From: Brachynemurus nebulosus
Taxonomy: Eukaryota > Arthropoda > Insecta > Neuroptera > Myrmeleontidae
Reading direction: 5' to 3'
NCBI GenBank assembly: GCA_035578155.1
Contig: JAPWDM010000024.1
Location: forward strand, 744,001-808,000
DNA: 64,000 nt
Part shown: positions 35,681-46,651 of the stretch, piece after piece
Numbering within the stretch: position 1 is the first letter of the stretch
Layout: each line of letters begins with the position of its first letter
Notes under the pieces: generated by a model
Told to the model about the DNA's origin: nothing
Database searches by the model: none
What the model saw: only the letters and a program-made list of their open reading frames with translations
Translations under genes and position numbers: made by a program

Positions 35681-35790
35681 TTTGCAAAAATACCACTTTT
35701 ATTGTGTTAAAACTCTTATTCATAATAGACATCTTGAACCGAAATATGTCGTAAGAGTTTTTAATACAATAAAAGTGGTATTTTTGCAAA
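35681..35790. repeat. Long near-perfect hairpin
   Basis: Left arm 35681-35718 and right arm 35752-35790 are reverse complements over about 38 bp with one substitution and one extra base; both begin with TTTGCAAAAATACCACTTTT or its complement. The loop is 33 nt. It could be a small foldback element or fold as a small-RNA precursor; nothing here proves transcription. Confidence 0.75.
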
Positions 35791-36130
35791 AATAAAGGAA
35801 TTTAATCAAAAATTCACCATAAATTTCGTCAATTCGACCAATTTTAAACCAAATTAAAGCTTTTTTTTAATTTGCTGACGTCATCAAGGTTGTCAAAAGT
35901 TTCAATGCCTTAAAAACCGTAAATAAAATGGTATCAGGACCTAATTGGAAGCGAATTATACGTTTTCGAACTATTTCTATTAATGTTAAGTAAATCTTAA
36001 TGAAAATATTAACACAAATTTCGATTTAACAGAATAAAAATGTTAACCTGTTTTGAACAGCAAGGAAGTGACACAATATTTGTGTAGAGCAAAGGAATGC
36101 TATAAGTACCTAACTTAGAACATATATCTA

Positions 36131-36133
<3 letters not shown>

Positions 36134-36192
<59 letters not shown>
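36134..36192. repeat. (TA)n microsatellite
   Basis: Left of the palindrome at 36193-36561. Confidence 0.95.
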
Positions 36193-36195
<3 letters not shown>

Positions 36196-36561
36196 ACAAA
36201 GATGAGAGTAGTTCGTATTATTAAACAAAACCGAAAAATTATAAGTTTTTTCAGTTATTGACGAATATAGTTTTATTAAACGTTTAAAAATGACACAATT
36301 TTCTTACATTTTAAGGTTATTTTGTTACAGACTCAGTTAAAAAAAATCATGTAAGCTTACGAGATTCTATGTTATATAATACAATCTCAAGTAAGCTTAC
36401 ATGATTTTTTGTAACTGAATCTGTAACAAAATAACCTTAAAATGTAGGAAAATTGTTTCATTTTTAAATGTTTAATAAAACTATATTCGCCAATAACTGA
36501 AAAAACTTATAATTTTTCGGTTTTGTTTAATAATACGAACTACTCTCATCTTTGTTATTAT
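36193..36561. repeat. Long palindrome inside the MITE cluster
   Basis: Starts AACAAAGATGAGAGTAGTTC and ends with its reverse complement. Arms of about 175 bp run through AAACCGAAAAATTATAAG and TTTTTCAGTTATTGACGAAT with very few differences. The same palindrome lies inside the MITE copy at 51168-51510. Confidence 0.8.
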
Positions 36562-36564
36562 ATT

Positions 36565-36567
<3 letters not shown>

Positions 36568-36642
<75 letters not shown>
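36568..36642. repeat. (TA)n microsatellite
   Basis: Right of the palindrome at 36193-36561. Confidence 0.95.
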
Positions 36643-36648
<6 letters not shown>

Positions 36649-36895
36649 TTTGGTAGATATATATTCTAAGTTTGATACTTATAGCATTCCTTTGCTCTAC
36701 ACAAATATTGTGTCACTTCCTTGCTGTTCAAAACAGGTTAACATTTTTATTCTCTTAAATCGAAATTTGTGTTAATATTTTAATTTAACACAAACTCGAA
36801 ATGTTACATTAACGGAGGGTTATGTTACTTATTTAACACAAAAATTTTAACTAGTGGTTTTTTTTTTACGAAGAACACAATTTTTTTTACTGTGT

Positions 36896-37233
36896 TGATA
36901 CAAGTAAGAATTGTTACAAAGAACTGACTTACTTTGCATTCTTTAAGTCTCATTTATAATAACATATAAACAAAATTGTTATAATTTTTGACGACTTTCA
37001 AATATCTTGAGCTTCAGTGGAATTAAAATATTGAATAAAAGAGTTTAACAACTAACTCTGATAAATCTGAAAAATTAACACAAAATATATGTCCTCTTGT
37101 GTGTTAAATCATTGACACAAATCTTGTGTATAGATATGACACATATGCTTTGTGTTAAAATAACACAAAAAATTGAGTGGACCCTTCTGGACATGTGAAA
37201 TGTGTTAATTTTAACACAAATTTTTTCACTGTG
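36896..37233 (+). mobile_element. Right half of a CACAGT-family MITE
   Basis: Matches 51525-51861 in order (AAGAACTGACTTACTTTGC-like start, TGAAAAATTAACACAAAATA, CCTCTTGTGTGTTAA, end in AAATTTTTTCACTGTG). It directly follows an inverted left half that ends at 36895. Confidence 0.7.
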
Positions 37234-37893
37234 ATACGACAATGTCACTTGCGTACTTTTTTCAAATTTCTTGGTCCCACAGCTACGGCTGAAAAATTAC
37301 AGAGAAGGATAATTAAATGTTAAATTGAAGCTCAGTATTGAAAATAGTAAAAGGAATCAGGAACGGATCTAGTTCTCCAATTAATAGGAGGTGACATTTT
37401 TGTAAAAGCTCCATAATATTTTGTTTTCTTTAATATTGCAAATTTTTTAAAAGATTTACTTAACATTAATAGAAATGGTTCGAAAACGTATAATTCGCTT
37501 CCAATTAGGTCCTGATACCATTTTATTTACGGTTTTTAAGGCATTGAAACTTTTGGCAACCTTGATGACGTCAGCAAATTAAAAAAAAATTTTCGGTTTT
37601 GTTTAAATAAGAACTACTCTCATCTTTTTTATTATATATGTTTTGGTAGATATATACTTTAATCTAATTTACGTACTTATAACATTCTTTTGCTCTACAC
37701 AAATATTATGTTACTTCTTTGTTGTTCAAAACAGGTTAACATTTTTATTCTGTTAAATCGAAATTTGTGTTAATATTTTCATTTAACACAAACACGAAAT
37801 ATTACATCAACGCAGGGTTGTGTTCCTTACTTAACACAAAAATTTTAACCACTAGTTTTTTTTTACGCAGAACAAAAATTTTTTTACTGTGAT

Positions 37894-38645
37894 ATATTGA
37901 TTTATTTTTATAATAAATCTTAATAAATATATTTAATTTTTCTATATTATATATAGAGCGTTGCTAAAACCTTAGTTACTGACTACGGAACCCTGACTTA
38001 ATACGCCTTTAACATGCACTTGGCGAATTTTTATTGTTTAAATAAAAACAGAACGAAATGAAATGTTTGTTTGTGGTCAAATAATGAGAATTATAAAAGC
38101 GAGTATTTAATATAAGCACCGTCATCACAATACAGCACAGTGTGGGCAGTGCGAACAGAGTGAGCAAGCTCTTCTACCGAGTTGTGTGCATAGTCGAAAG
38201 ATTCGGACGAAACAAAGACAAAGGATGAAAGCGTCGTCGTTCCGATGTTGCTGTTATGTGCGGGATGCGGGCAGAAAAAAGCTTTTTTTAGCTACTGAAA
38301 ATGTTTTCATAACACAAGACTATTGTGTCACGAAGTTCAGCTGGTGATTACAGTAACAAAAAATTCTTTCATTTTTATTTTCTTTTTGCTTTTCGCCGGA
38401 CTGATGTTACTTTTTTATTTTCATAATAAAACTATTTTCATTTTGGAAAAGTAGTACTGGACGAACGCCTGTATAAAATAATTATAGAAAATTTCAACCG
38501 GTACAAAACTTTTTAAATGGAATTCTGATAGTTTGGTCTAATAGGGATATCGGCACTTATAATTTTTACTACGGATATGAACTGATCTTGGGACTTACTA
38601 AGTATAATGTTGGAAAAATCAAATTAAATTTTTTTATACAAGAGA
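37894..38645. other. No repeat recognised; short GC-richer unique block at 38120-38280
   Basis: TATTTAATATAAG at 38106-38118 is followed by a GC-richer block and a 40-codon frame from an ATG at 38225 (rich in Cys near its start). This could be a TATA-type promoter with a short exon, but there is no known domain, so it stays a possibility. CCCTGACTTAATACG at 37992 is a dispersed phrase shared with 23609. Confidence 0.25.
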
Positions 38646-38649
38646 TTAC

Positions 38650-38745
38650 AGCCAAGCGTCCACTAGGTGGGTAACGCGGCGCGACGTTGTGCAGAATTTT
38701 TTATAAGATGCAGCCGGGCACGGCGCGATGCTGCATAAACTACAT
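38650..38745. repeat. GCGGCGCGACG-rich MITE end
   Basis: GTCCACTAGGTGGGTAACG is followed by GCGGCGCGACGTTG and GGCACGGCGCGATGCTG. The GC-rich direct units stand out in AT-rich DNA and resemble ends of a hAT-type MITE, but no partner end was found. Confidence 0.35.
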
Positions 38746-39024
38746 ACTAGTCTTAGTTGTTATGCAGTCTAAAATTAGTAGTTAAGCCTGATTTAATTAT
38801 TACTACTTAATAAAGGGTTTATTAGTAAAATTTAAAATACTTTGATGTTAGTTTTGGTTATTGTATTTTTTCTTTGGGGAAAATTATTAACATGTAATTT
38901 ATATTTCGTATTTACCGTTTTTGCCTAAAAGCTAAAAAATATCTGTAATTTATAATTCTGAAGAAAACAACCATAAAATAACAGCATTTTTAATTAAGTA
39001 ACAAAAAAGGCTATAAGTACACTA

Positions 39025-39430
39025 ACAAGGAGATGCAACTAAAGTGCAATTCGCAATTTTGATGAAACTTTGTTAGTGTATAGAATGGGCAAAAATAAGG
39101 GACCCATATGTTATTTTATCGGCCAATTTCACTTTTACGAGGTGAAATCAGCCCCTATCGTATTTATCAAGATAACTCAAAAACTATGAGAGATAGAAGA
39201 AAACTTTAAATTGACGAAATGCTTCTCTTAAGATTATTTATCCACTTGTGTAGGTTAAACTAGGAACGAGTTCACAAGAGGTGCTGGAACGGTGAAAATA
39301 GGGGTAAATTTTCTTTTACAGCCTGTGTGGTTCAATGTATTAAATTTTCACCATCATCAATAGAAAGAGCACCAAAAATTGGGGGATATACATAGGTTTT
39401 TACTTTTTTTCGAAATATGCATAAACTATA
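39025..39430 (+). mobile_element. Single-arm copy of the 7.8-kb foldback family
   Basis: Starts ACAAGGAGATGCAACTAAAG and follows the left arm of 7827-9389 through GGGCAAAAATAAGGGACCCA, TTTATCGGCC, the GAGGTGAAATCAGCCCCTA phrase and AGAAAGAGCACCAAAAAT, then stops matching near 39430. The opposite arm is absent. Confidence 0.7.
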
Positions 39431-39559
39431 TCCTTAAAAAATATCTTATGGAAAAACATATAATTACCGTTAATTTTAATTAACGACAAAAATAAATAAA
39501 ATATGTTTTAATTTAAATTGCAACCTGCCATAACAAAAATATATTTGTTTTCCAACACT

Positions 39560-39779
39560 AATTTTGATGACCGCGGGTTAGAATACAAAAAAAGCGAGAA
39601 GAAAGACACAAATAGAAAGCGTCATCGAAATTGCCTGAACTTAATATTTACCGACGACCTCAAGACGTCTCGAGCGATCTTCAGCGCGGCTCTCGACGGG
39701 CCTGCATTTTTTCAGATGTATTTCTTCTTGAGACCGGAATTGCACCACGCCGCGCTGCCGATCTAGTGAATGCTCTGCA
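39560..39779 (+). other. GC-rich coding-like patch, unrecognised
   Basis: Composition changes sharply to GC-rich at about 39620-39775, with two long overlapping plus-strand frames (39518-39766 and 39631-39897). The second reads ELNIYRRPQDVSSDLQRGSR and VFLLETGIAPRRAADLVNAL just before the hAT insertion at 39780. If the element and one target copy are removed, this frame stays open for about 16 more codons. No known domain is recognised; it may be a decayed exon or part of an older element. Confidence 0.3.
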
Positions 39780-40181
39780 CAGAGCCGGACCTAGAGTTAT
39801 AAGGAGGAGGGGCAAATTTTCCTGTTGGCGCCCCTCGCAACAAAAAAATTTTTACCTGGATGGTGACAAAAAAAAAGTCACCTGGGCCCTACCATAAATC
39901 GGCACCATTGACCTTTTTTTTTTTTTTGGTCATCGCTTACTTACAAATTCACTTTAACCCTATCATAAATTGTTACTATTCACGTTTTTTTTTTGCTCAT
40001 CACTTGCTCCAGGACCATTGACCCTATCATAAATTATGATTGTCGACCTTTTTTTTTTTTGCTCCTCACTTCAAAAATTTTTTAAATTTTGCTCTGCCCA
40101 AAAAAATTTCACCATTTTGGCGCCCCTAAAATCATCCAGGAGGGGCACGTGCCCCCGCTGCCCCCCCTCGATCCAGCCCTG
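39780..40181. mobile_element. Short hAT-like element with 8-bp target duplication
   Basis: Ends CAGAGCCGGACCTAGAG and, on the other strand, CAGGGCTGGATCGAGGGG are inverted repeats of the usual hAT type. The flanks gctctgca (39772-39779) and gctctgct (40182-40189) match in 7 of 8 bases. The 402-bp body has TGGCGCCCCT near both ends and three diverged direct units with ACCATTGACC or TTGTCGACC followed by T runs. No transposase. Confidence 0.65.
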
Positions 40182-40189
40182 GCTCTGCT

Positions 40190-40850
40190 TAAAACTGTTT
40201 ATGTTAGTGGTCTAAATTTTATATTTACTTAAATCACCACCATCCGTTCATTTCTCCTTAATATATATTTTTATGTTTCCCGTGTATAATTTTTGTTTGT
40301 CTTTCCTATTTTTTTTTCTTTTTGAAAGAATTGCTTTAGAGCTAAGAAGAAAGTCAGGTAGAGAGACAGGATTATCGGGAATAAGCGTTCTATTCTTTGC
40401 AGTTAATATTAGAAATGTCGTTATTAATAAAAATGACAGTATTATATAATATGGAAGTGCACAGTTGTTTTTTGTCAGGAAATGAGAAAAGACATAACAC
40501 TCTAACATATCATTTTATTTGCCGTTCGCTATAAATGGATAAAAATACTTCTCTATAATACATTTATCTCGATTTTTTTTAAAGGAACTATTGTGTTCGA
40601 AAGGTAATAACTGTGTATTTCTACAACCGAAATTCGTAATGGTAATCTCATTATGATAAAAGCAGGTTAACGGCATCGAGAAAGTATTTATTGTGTATAG
40701 TCAGTTACACCTTCTTAATTAAGTTGCGTTTTCTGTTTATCAAGTCATTATTAAATATTGAAAAGGCATTTACTTGACAAATTAGGGCAGTATGGGCTAC
40801 TTTTGTAGAACCTATTGTAATATTTGAAATGATTTTGATTTATTTTTTGT
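40190..40850. other. AT-rich stretch, nothing recognised
   Basis: The minus frame at 40248-40508 shows no known domain. Nothing else supported. Confidence 0.4.
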
Positions 40851-40854
40851 TTAA

Positions 40855-42603
40855 GGGGATGTTTACTTGAGATTCCTTAAAAATTATGTATTTTTCTGGA
40901 ATTTTTTTCTCAAGAACGGAAGTAAATGTCAATTTCAAATTTTGTACACATATTTATTAAATATTAAACTATACAAAAAAAAAAAAATTTTCAAGGAAAA
41001 ATATAAAAAATTGTCCATTTTATAGATAGTGCAGTGTGACGATCCGAAAATCCGATGGCTTGTTGGTTGACATCATAGTGCCGGTAATAAAACACTAAAA
41101 TTCAAAAGCAAAAAAGATTTATAAAATATATGAACAGTACCGGCACCTATACTTATAATATCAATAAATTGCTGAAAGAAAAAAAAATGGCGGATGTGTA
41201 AACTTTTTTTTACGATTTTTGTCTTATTCTTCGCTCTTTAAAGTAAAATAAAAAACATAAAAGATGTTGAAAGTGTATCGGACTTAGGTATAGCTGCCGG
41301 AGAATTGAATTTTTTTTAAAATAAAAATTAAAAAAAAGGATCCATCGAATAGTTTTTGAGTTATTGTGTCAGCCATTTCCAAAAATGTGGTTCCGAGATA
41401 TTATAAAATATAGAGTAAAGTTGCCTATGATAAGATGGTCGCCTAATATGAGATAGCAGGTTATTTCGTTTATATGACCAGATATTTACAATTATGTATG
41501 TCCCTCGCACAGATAAGCAGAATCGAAACATCAAACTTTTTGCTAGTTTCCCTAAATTTTCGCCGAATGGACATTCTGTGCCAACAAAAACTTCTGTGTT
41601 TTCTAATTCCAAAAAAAATTACATGTTGTGTTTTTATGTTATGTATTTCTTTGTTTATCGTATAATTTATTATTTTCAACTTTTTTTCACGAAAAGTGCA
41701 CATATTGTATTAATGATTTATCATGTGTTTCTGTAAATACTTTTCCTAAGAAAAAAAACATGACCTAAAAACCTGTAATGTTAAATATTTCCTAATATGA
41801 GACACCCAACGACTCCAAATATGAGGTATCTCATTTTAGGAACTAGGTGTTTCATATTAGGAAATTATTAATTTTAGAATTTGAGAACACGTTATTTCAA
41901 TTATGCAGAGAGTTAATTACATGTAAATTTCCCTTACACCTTTATATGATCGAAAGACAATCGATAGATTTAATTTTTAAAATCAGAATTATTACTTATT
42001 TTTTATACAATAAAGTAATTGTAAGCATGACGTACAAATAAACCATTAAAACTGAAGTCTGTTATTATTTTAATTTAATATTAATTAATAAAAGTATTGT
42101 TTATAAATTGTTTTCTTAGAGTTTCCTAATATAAGACAGTATCTCATATTAGGATCCTTTACTCTGATATTAGGAAACCCTTTTTTCGATGACAAAAAAT
42201 GACACTTTTGACAAAATCGTTTGCCAACAATAAAGTTGAACTACTATCAGATTTTTACTTTTGGCAGTGAAACCAGAAGATATTTTCCATAGACTAGAGG
42301 TGATTTTAGTAGCTAAAGTCGAATATTTTTAGAAAAACACGGCTTTAAAAAAGGTATCTCATAATAGGCAACTTTACCCTATATAAAGAAACGTATTTTC
42401 AAAATTTTATATTTAATACTCATTATTGCGTGAACTACGTTTTTTGAGTTTTTTTATAGAAAGCTGGATTCGGTTAATGTGCAATAAACTTTTTTTTAAC
42501 TTGTTTTCAGCAAAATCACTTTGGGAACATATTATACACATAATTTGCTATCAATTTCGGCAAAAAAAAACGATTTTTTGATCAAATCTCAAGTAACCTT
42601 CCC
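40855..42603. mobile_element. TTAA-flanked, piggyBac-like element carrying a nested MITE
   Basis: TTAA at 40851-40854 and 42604-42607. Ends GGGGATGTTTACTTGAGATT and, on the other strand, GGGAAGGTTACTTGAGATTT are inverted repeats. A second right-end-like block with AAAGGAGGTTTATTTGAGCG (minus strand) follows at about 42690-42712 as part of a local tandem duplication. Much of the interior is a separate TA-flanked element at 41413-42379. No transposase is recognised. Confidence 0.6.
41413..42379. mobile_element. TA-flanked MITE with CTAATATGAGA units
   Basis: Ends GAGTAAAGTTGCCTATGATA and, on the other strand, GGGTAAAGTTGCCTATTATG are inverted repeats of about 25 bp; TA lies at 41411-41412 and 42380-42381. 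Phrases such as CCTAATATGAGA, ATATGAGGTATCTCATTTTAG and CATATTAGGAAA recur in both orientations inside, forming inner hairpins. The frames at 41361-41736 overlap it on both strands without a known domain. It fits a Tc1/mariner-type non-autonomous element. Confidence 0.65.
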
Positions 42604-42715
42604 TTAAATTATTTTCAGCAAAATCACTTTGGGAACATATTCTACACATAATTAGCTACTAATTTCTGCAAAAAAAATCGATTTTTTTAACGACGCTCAA
42701 ATAAACCTCCTTTTA
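42504..42715 (+). repeat. Two-copy tandem duplication, 108-bp unit
   Basis: TTTTCAGCAAAATCACTTTG begins at 42504 and again at 42612, followed in both by GGGAACATATT(A/C)TACACATAA(T/A) and a poly-A/CGATTTTTT block. Each unit ends with a version of the TTAA-element right end. Confidence 0.8.
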
Positions 42716-42982
42716 AAACGATATTTACAAAGTTGCGATTTGAAGTTGATCGAGGTACGAGCTTCACTTAAACAGTCAAAAAATGATTTTTAGAAAGATG
42801 GTTTTATATTTGTCTATTTTGTTATATCAAGTTTAAATAATTACTACGAAAAATAGTATCAAGTTAGCTATATTTTACATACAGCTGTGCATAATTTTTG
42901 ATCTTCATCTTACACACGATTATGTGTAAAGAACTGCCACTTACTGTATTTTTATCATTTTTTTCTGTATATAGTGTTTTAA

Positions 42983-43271
42983 CCCTTTGCACTCGAACCA
43001 TTTTTGAGTATGGGTACTCAGCTACTCGACAGTAGTTTTAATAAAAAATTGTAATACATCAAAGATAAGTATTTTTTTAAACAAAAGTAGTTTACTTACA
43101 TATTTTATTTTTATTCGCATATTACAAACATTATATTTTAATATTAAATTTTATAATTTTCCTTAGTGGGGTATATTTGAAGTAAAAAATAGGATGGCGC
43201 CTGAGAGGCGCCTTTCGAGTGCAAAGGCTATTTATTGTGTCGCCGTGGCGGTGCCTATCAAGTGCAAAGGG
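42983..43271. mobile_element. piggyBac-like MITE with CCC...GGG ends
   Basis: TTAA at 42979-42982 and 43272-43275. Left end CCCTTTGCACTCGAACC; right end on the other strand CCCTTTGCACTTGATAGG. The CCC start right after TTAA is the piggyBac signature. A subterminal GAGTGCAAAG copy sits at about 43218. A GC-rich block with GAGGCGCC lies near the right end. The frame at 43194-43379 crosses the element end and is not a gene. Confidence 0.75.
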
Positions 43272-43280
43272 TTAAAATCT

Positions 43281-43620
43281 GTACAAATACATTTCAAGTT
43301 TGACATAATCTTGACTTATTGTATTTGTACCAAATTTATATTATTCATTGTATTCATACCAATCGTAGATAAAGTGTAGTATGTAACTCGGTTGTAAAGC
43401 ATATTACACACTTCCTTTGCACAACTTTTTCACTCGTGTGTAACATGCAAATTACAACGTCAATTAAGTAAAAACTACTAATAAATATTTGTATAGAAAT
43501 AGTATATTGTACAATAAGTGGGAAAAGCGACTTATTTCTCATGAATATGAGTTTGTTCAACAATTCATATGAGTGAGAAATAAGCTTTTCCCATGTATTT
43601 TACACTAGACTTTTTCTACG
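43281..43620. repeat. Hairpin-rich segment
   Basis: GTACAAATACA at 43281 pairs with TGTATTTGTAC at 43320-43330. TGGGAAAAGC at 43519 opens a second hairpin that closes at 43593 (arms about 30 bp with a 2-nt bulge). Between them, 43395-43460 is the inverted partner of 4165-4235. Confidence 0.55.
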
Positions 43621-46068
43621 AGCACATTTTTTTTCATAAAATTTAAATTAATATTAATTTAAATAGTAAAAATTTTTTAAATTTATTGTTCAAATTTTTG
43701 CCAAAGCATACTTTGAAACAATTGAAACTATGGAAACAATAATAAATAGTCAACATACATATAATCCACCAACTTCGAGAAGAAAATTGATTGGCCATAA
43801 AATTTTAAAAATTATGATTGGCTATTAGTAATAAAGGACAACGAATATGGCAAATCAGATAAATTCATCTTTATCTAGCTGACCTAATTTTCAAAGTAGG
43901 ATTTACATACAAAAAAAAAAAAAAAAATCGTGCAGAAATGAAATACATTCAAAAACTGATGTTTAAAGTTTTTAAAGCAAATTTTTAGAGAATAATAAGA
44001 AATAATTAATAAAATAAATTTGTACACATACATACAATTTGTACAATACGTTTGACACTTATGTGGCATAGATAAAAAATTTATAAACACAAAACAGGAA
44101 CAAAAATTGATTTATTGGAATTAAATATACATTTTTTTTCTATATTTGGTTAAATATTTACATGTAAATTAAAAAATATAGTTTAAAGGTAAGTAGAATT
44201 ATAACAGAATAAATAGCACATTTAAATCGAAATATATTTTAATATAAACTGAAAAATCAAAATACAAAATCCTAGCAAACAGTTACCTTAGTGACTGTAA
44301 TTTTAGAGCAGTTAAGAACAATGTAATGCCTGACAACACATACTTCATTTTATTTTTGCTAATTGATCACATTATCATATCGAAAACCACAATATAAAGA
44401 AAAAAAACATCCAGCATCCATTCATACCAACAACTCAATTTTATTATTAGGTTTATTACTTATATAAATTATCTGCATATTACAATTATTTCACCTATAC
44501 TGAAATTTGATATAAGTTTCGTGTTCGAGTTTACGCATTCAGTTTTATAAAAAAAAATATGTTAAAGTACAAAATTATGATTTTGTACATACTTTTTTAT
44601 CTTACTTACATGTACTCACGTAGGAACTTTAAAAATGATGTTTAACTATATTCACTAAATATTTTGTTCTAGTGTAAAACTGACTTGTAAAATTTTATTG
44701 CCCTTATTGTCAACTCAGATTTGCTATATTGTAGGTATGTATATTTTTAGAATTATTTATATAGGTAGATTATATATTAAATCAACGAAATAGCCTACTT
44801 TGTTATAACATTAAGCCGTGAGATATTATTTCGCACGCTATTCCCGCACGCTGTGGGCAATTAATAATTTTTACATATATAGTTACGCGTGCGAAAAATG
44901 TTACTTTTAGTAGTAGGAGTAGAAAAAATATGTTTTTAATGTTTATTTCGGTCCTGGGTAAAATATTTCCTTTTTTTTCTAATGATCGTAATTCGTATCA
45001 ACTAGGTGTGGTCATCGGGAATAAGTTTGTCTGGTCGTAACTCGAGAACAGTTGGGAATTTCGTTTAATATTTTATTGACAATGAGCTATCTACTCGCAA
45101 TATTACTTTAAACCAAAAAAAAAATTAATTTTTTAAGTGGTTAAATCAGGCATTCTTTTTAAATATAATGTTGATTTAGAATTTGTTAAAAAAAATTTTG
45201 ACCTTCGTTAAAATTAAAAAAACAAAAAAAAATGTTTAAAAAATGCCGGAAATTTAATTTTTTAAAAAAGTTTTATATTAATTTTGTTATTATTCAAAAG
45301 GAAATGTTATGCAAGAGTATTTTTTAATTTGACATTTTTGTAAAACTTACGTGCTGCTTAAAAATACGTGACGGCAATAGGCAATGTTCGGAAAGTAATA
45401 TTTTGACATTCTTAAAACATTTGCATTTTATGTGACGATCATCGCAGTGTAGTCAGAAAAAAGCGGCGTACTTACTTTTTTTATGTCTAAAGGCGTTCTT
45501 ACATTACGAAGTGTTTCTGAAGTATTTTTATTCGCAGATGAGACATTTTTCTGAAATAGATAAAGTAAATTATTAATAATTAATAAATTTTTAATATGAT
45601 TTTGTTTGAATAACTATTGTTTACTGGAATGAAATTAATTCTTTTTGTTGTGTCATGTAATGTGAAATCACAGACGTTTTATATGTTCTTTATTCTCTTT
45701 GTAATACACGTCATCAATTTTCTTTCTCTGTTTTCTTATCTTTTCTAATCTTTTTGATTTATGGCAATAATAGCCTTTTTGTAATAGACAAATTTGGTCT
45801 ATATTGTTATATCTATCCGTTTTCGTATGACGTCATAAATATTTTAAAATGTAGTTATTGACGACAAACGATTTTTAACTACTTTTAAATTAGTTGAAAA
45901 GAAATGCATACAATTTTTATTGCGATAACTAAAAAAAAAGCTGAATGAACAACGCGCCCATTTGTATGAAAAACCATAAACAAGCTTAATTTATAAAAAA
46001 AAAGGATGTATGTATACGATTTCTGTTACCAATTATCGTATTTACTCTTTCACTGATATAAAATTCAA
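43621..46068. other. AT-rich stretch, no gene recognised
   Basis: An A run at about 43911-43927 and a small TTCGCACGC...GCGTGCGAA inverted pair at about 44830-44897. No coding frame is supported. Confidence 0.45.
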
Positions 46069-46071
46069 TTA

Positions 46072-46649
46072 CAGTGTAAACTCCATATAATGAAATTGAA
46101 GGGTCCGGGTATTTTATTACGTTATAAAGAGTTTTCGTTATATGGAGAGTAAAAGAAAACAATATAATTTTACAGATACAACTTATGAATTTAGTAAGTG
46201 GTTTTAATTTTAACTGAATTAAGTGAAAAAAATTTACATATAATTATAATTTGTTAACTTGTTCTTTTACTCACCATGTTTACAGTTAAAAAGTTTGAAA
46301 GCAACTAAGAATATGATAACGTAAAGACAGGAATAAGACAACAGTACGGAAGTATAGTAGGTAAAAACACGTGCTTTACAATTTCAACAAACAAATAAAC
46401 AGATTTCTAAGCATCCCTTTGTGCGTACGAAATATTCGACTCTGTATCACTATTGTGTTTGAAGGTCAATGAAATAAAATTTTATTGGCGTTTAAATAAT
46501 GACGTATTTTTCGCTATTGAGAGTGGCTGTTACGTTATAAAGAGTGTTTCAATATATGGATGATAATGTAAACCTAACAAACCTTAGCAATTTCTACGTT
46601 TTAAGGAGTTTTTCGATAAATAGAAGTTCGCTATATAGAGTTTACACTG
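46072..46649. mobile_element. pogo/Tigger-like MITE
   Basis: Ends CAGTGTAAACTCCATATAAT and, on the other strand, CAGTGTAAACTCTATATAGC agree in about 20 of 23 bases; TA lies at 46070-46071 and 46650-46651. Starts of the form CAGTG-AAAC-TC-ATATAA are typical of pogo-family elements. Inner repeats of GTTATAAAGAGT(T/G)TT near both ends are also typical. No transposase. Confidence 0.7.
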
Positions 46650-46651
46650 TA

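Larger units (their letters stand above)
35858..37893. mobile_element. Rearranged cluster of nested foldback/MITE copies
   Basis: Segments occur in inverted pairs. The block with GACGTCATCAAGGTTG at 35870-36000 returns inverted at 37438-37585. The left half of the CACAGT MITE is present in plus orientation at 36001-36135 and inverted at 36643-36895 and again at 37620-37893. Between them lie (TA)n tracts at 36134-36192 and 36568-36642 flanking a long palindrome (36193-36561). A full MITE copy with the same palindrome, without long TA tracts, is at 50904-51861, so the order here can be read as duplication and inversion of that structure. Confidence 0.6.

Noticed and set aside
38104..38345. TATA-like element with a 40-codon frame as a promoter and gene
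   Set aside because: Suggestive, but the frame has no domain and the TATA-like string is expected often in AT-rich DNA; noted only as a possibility.
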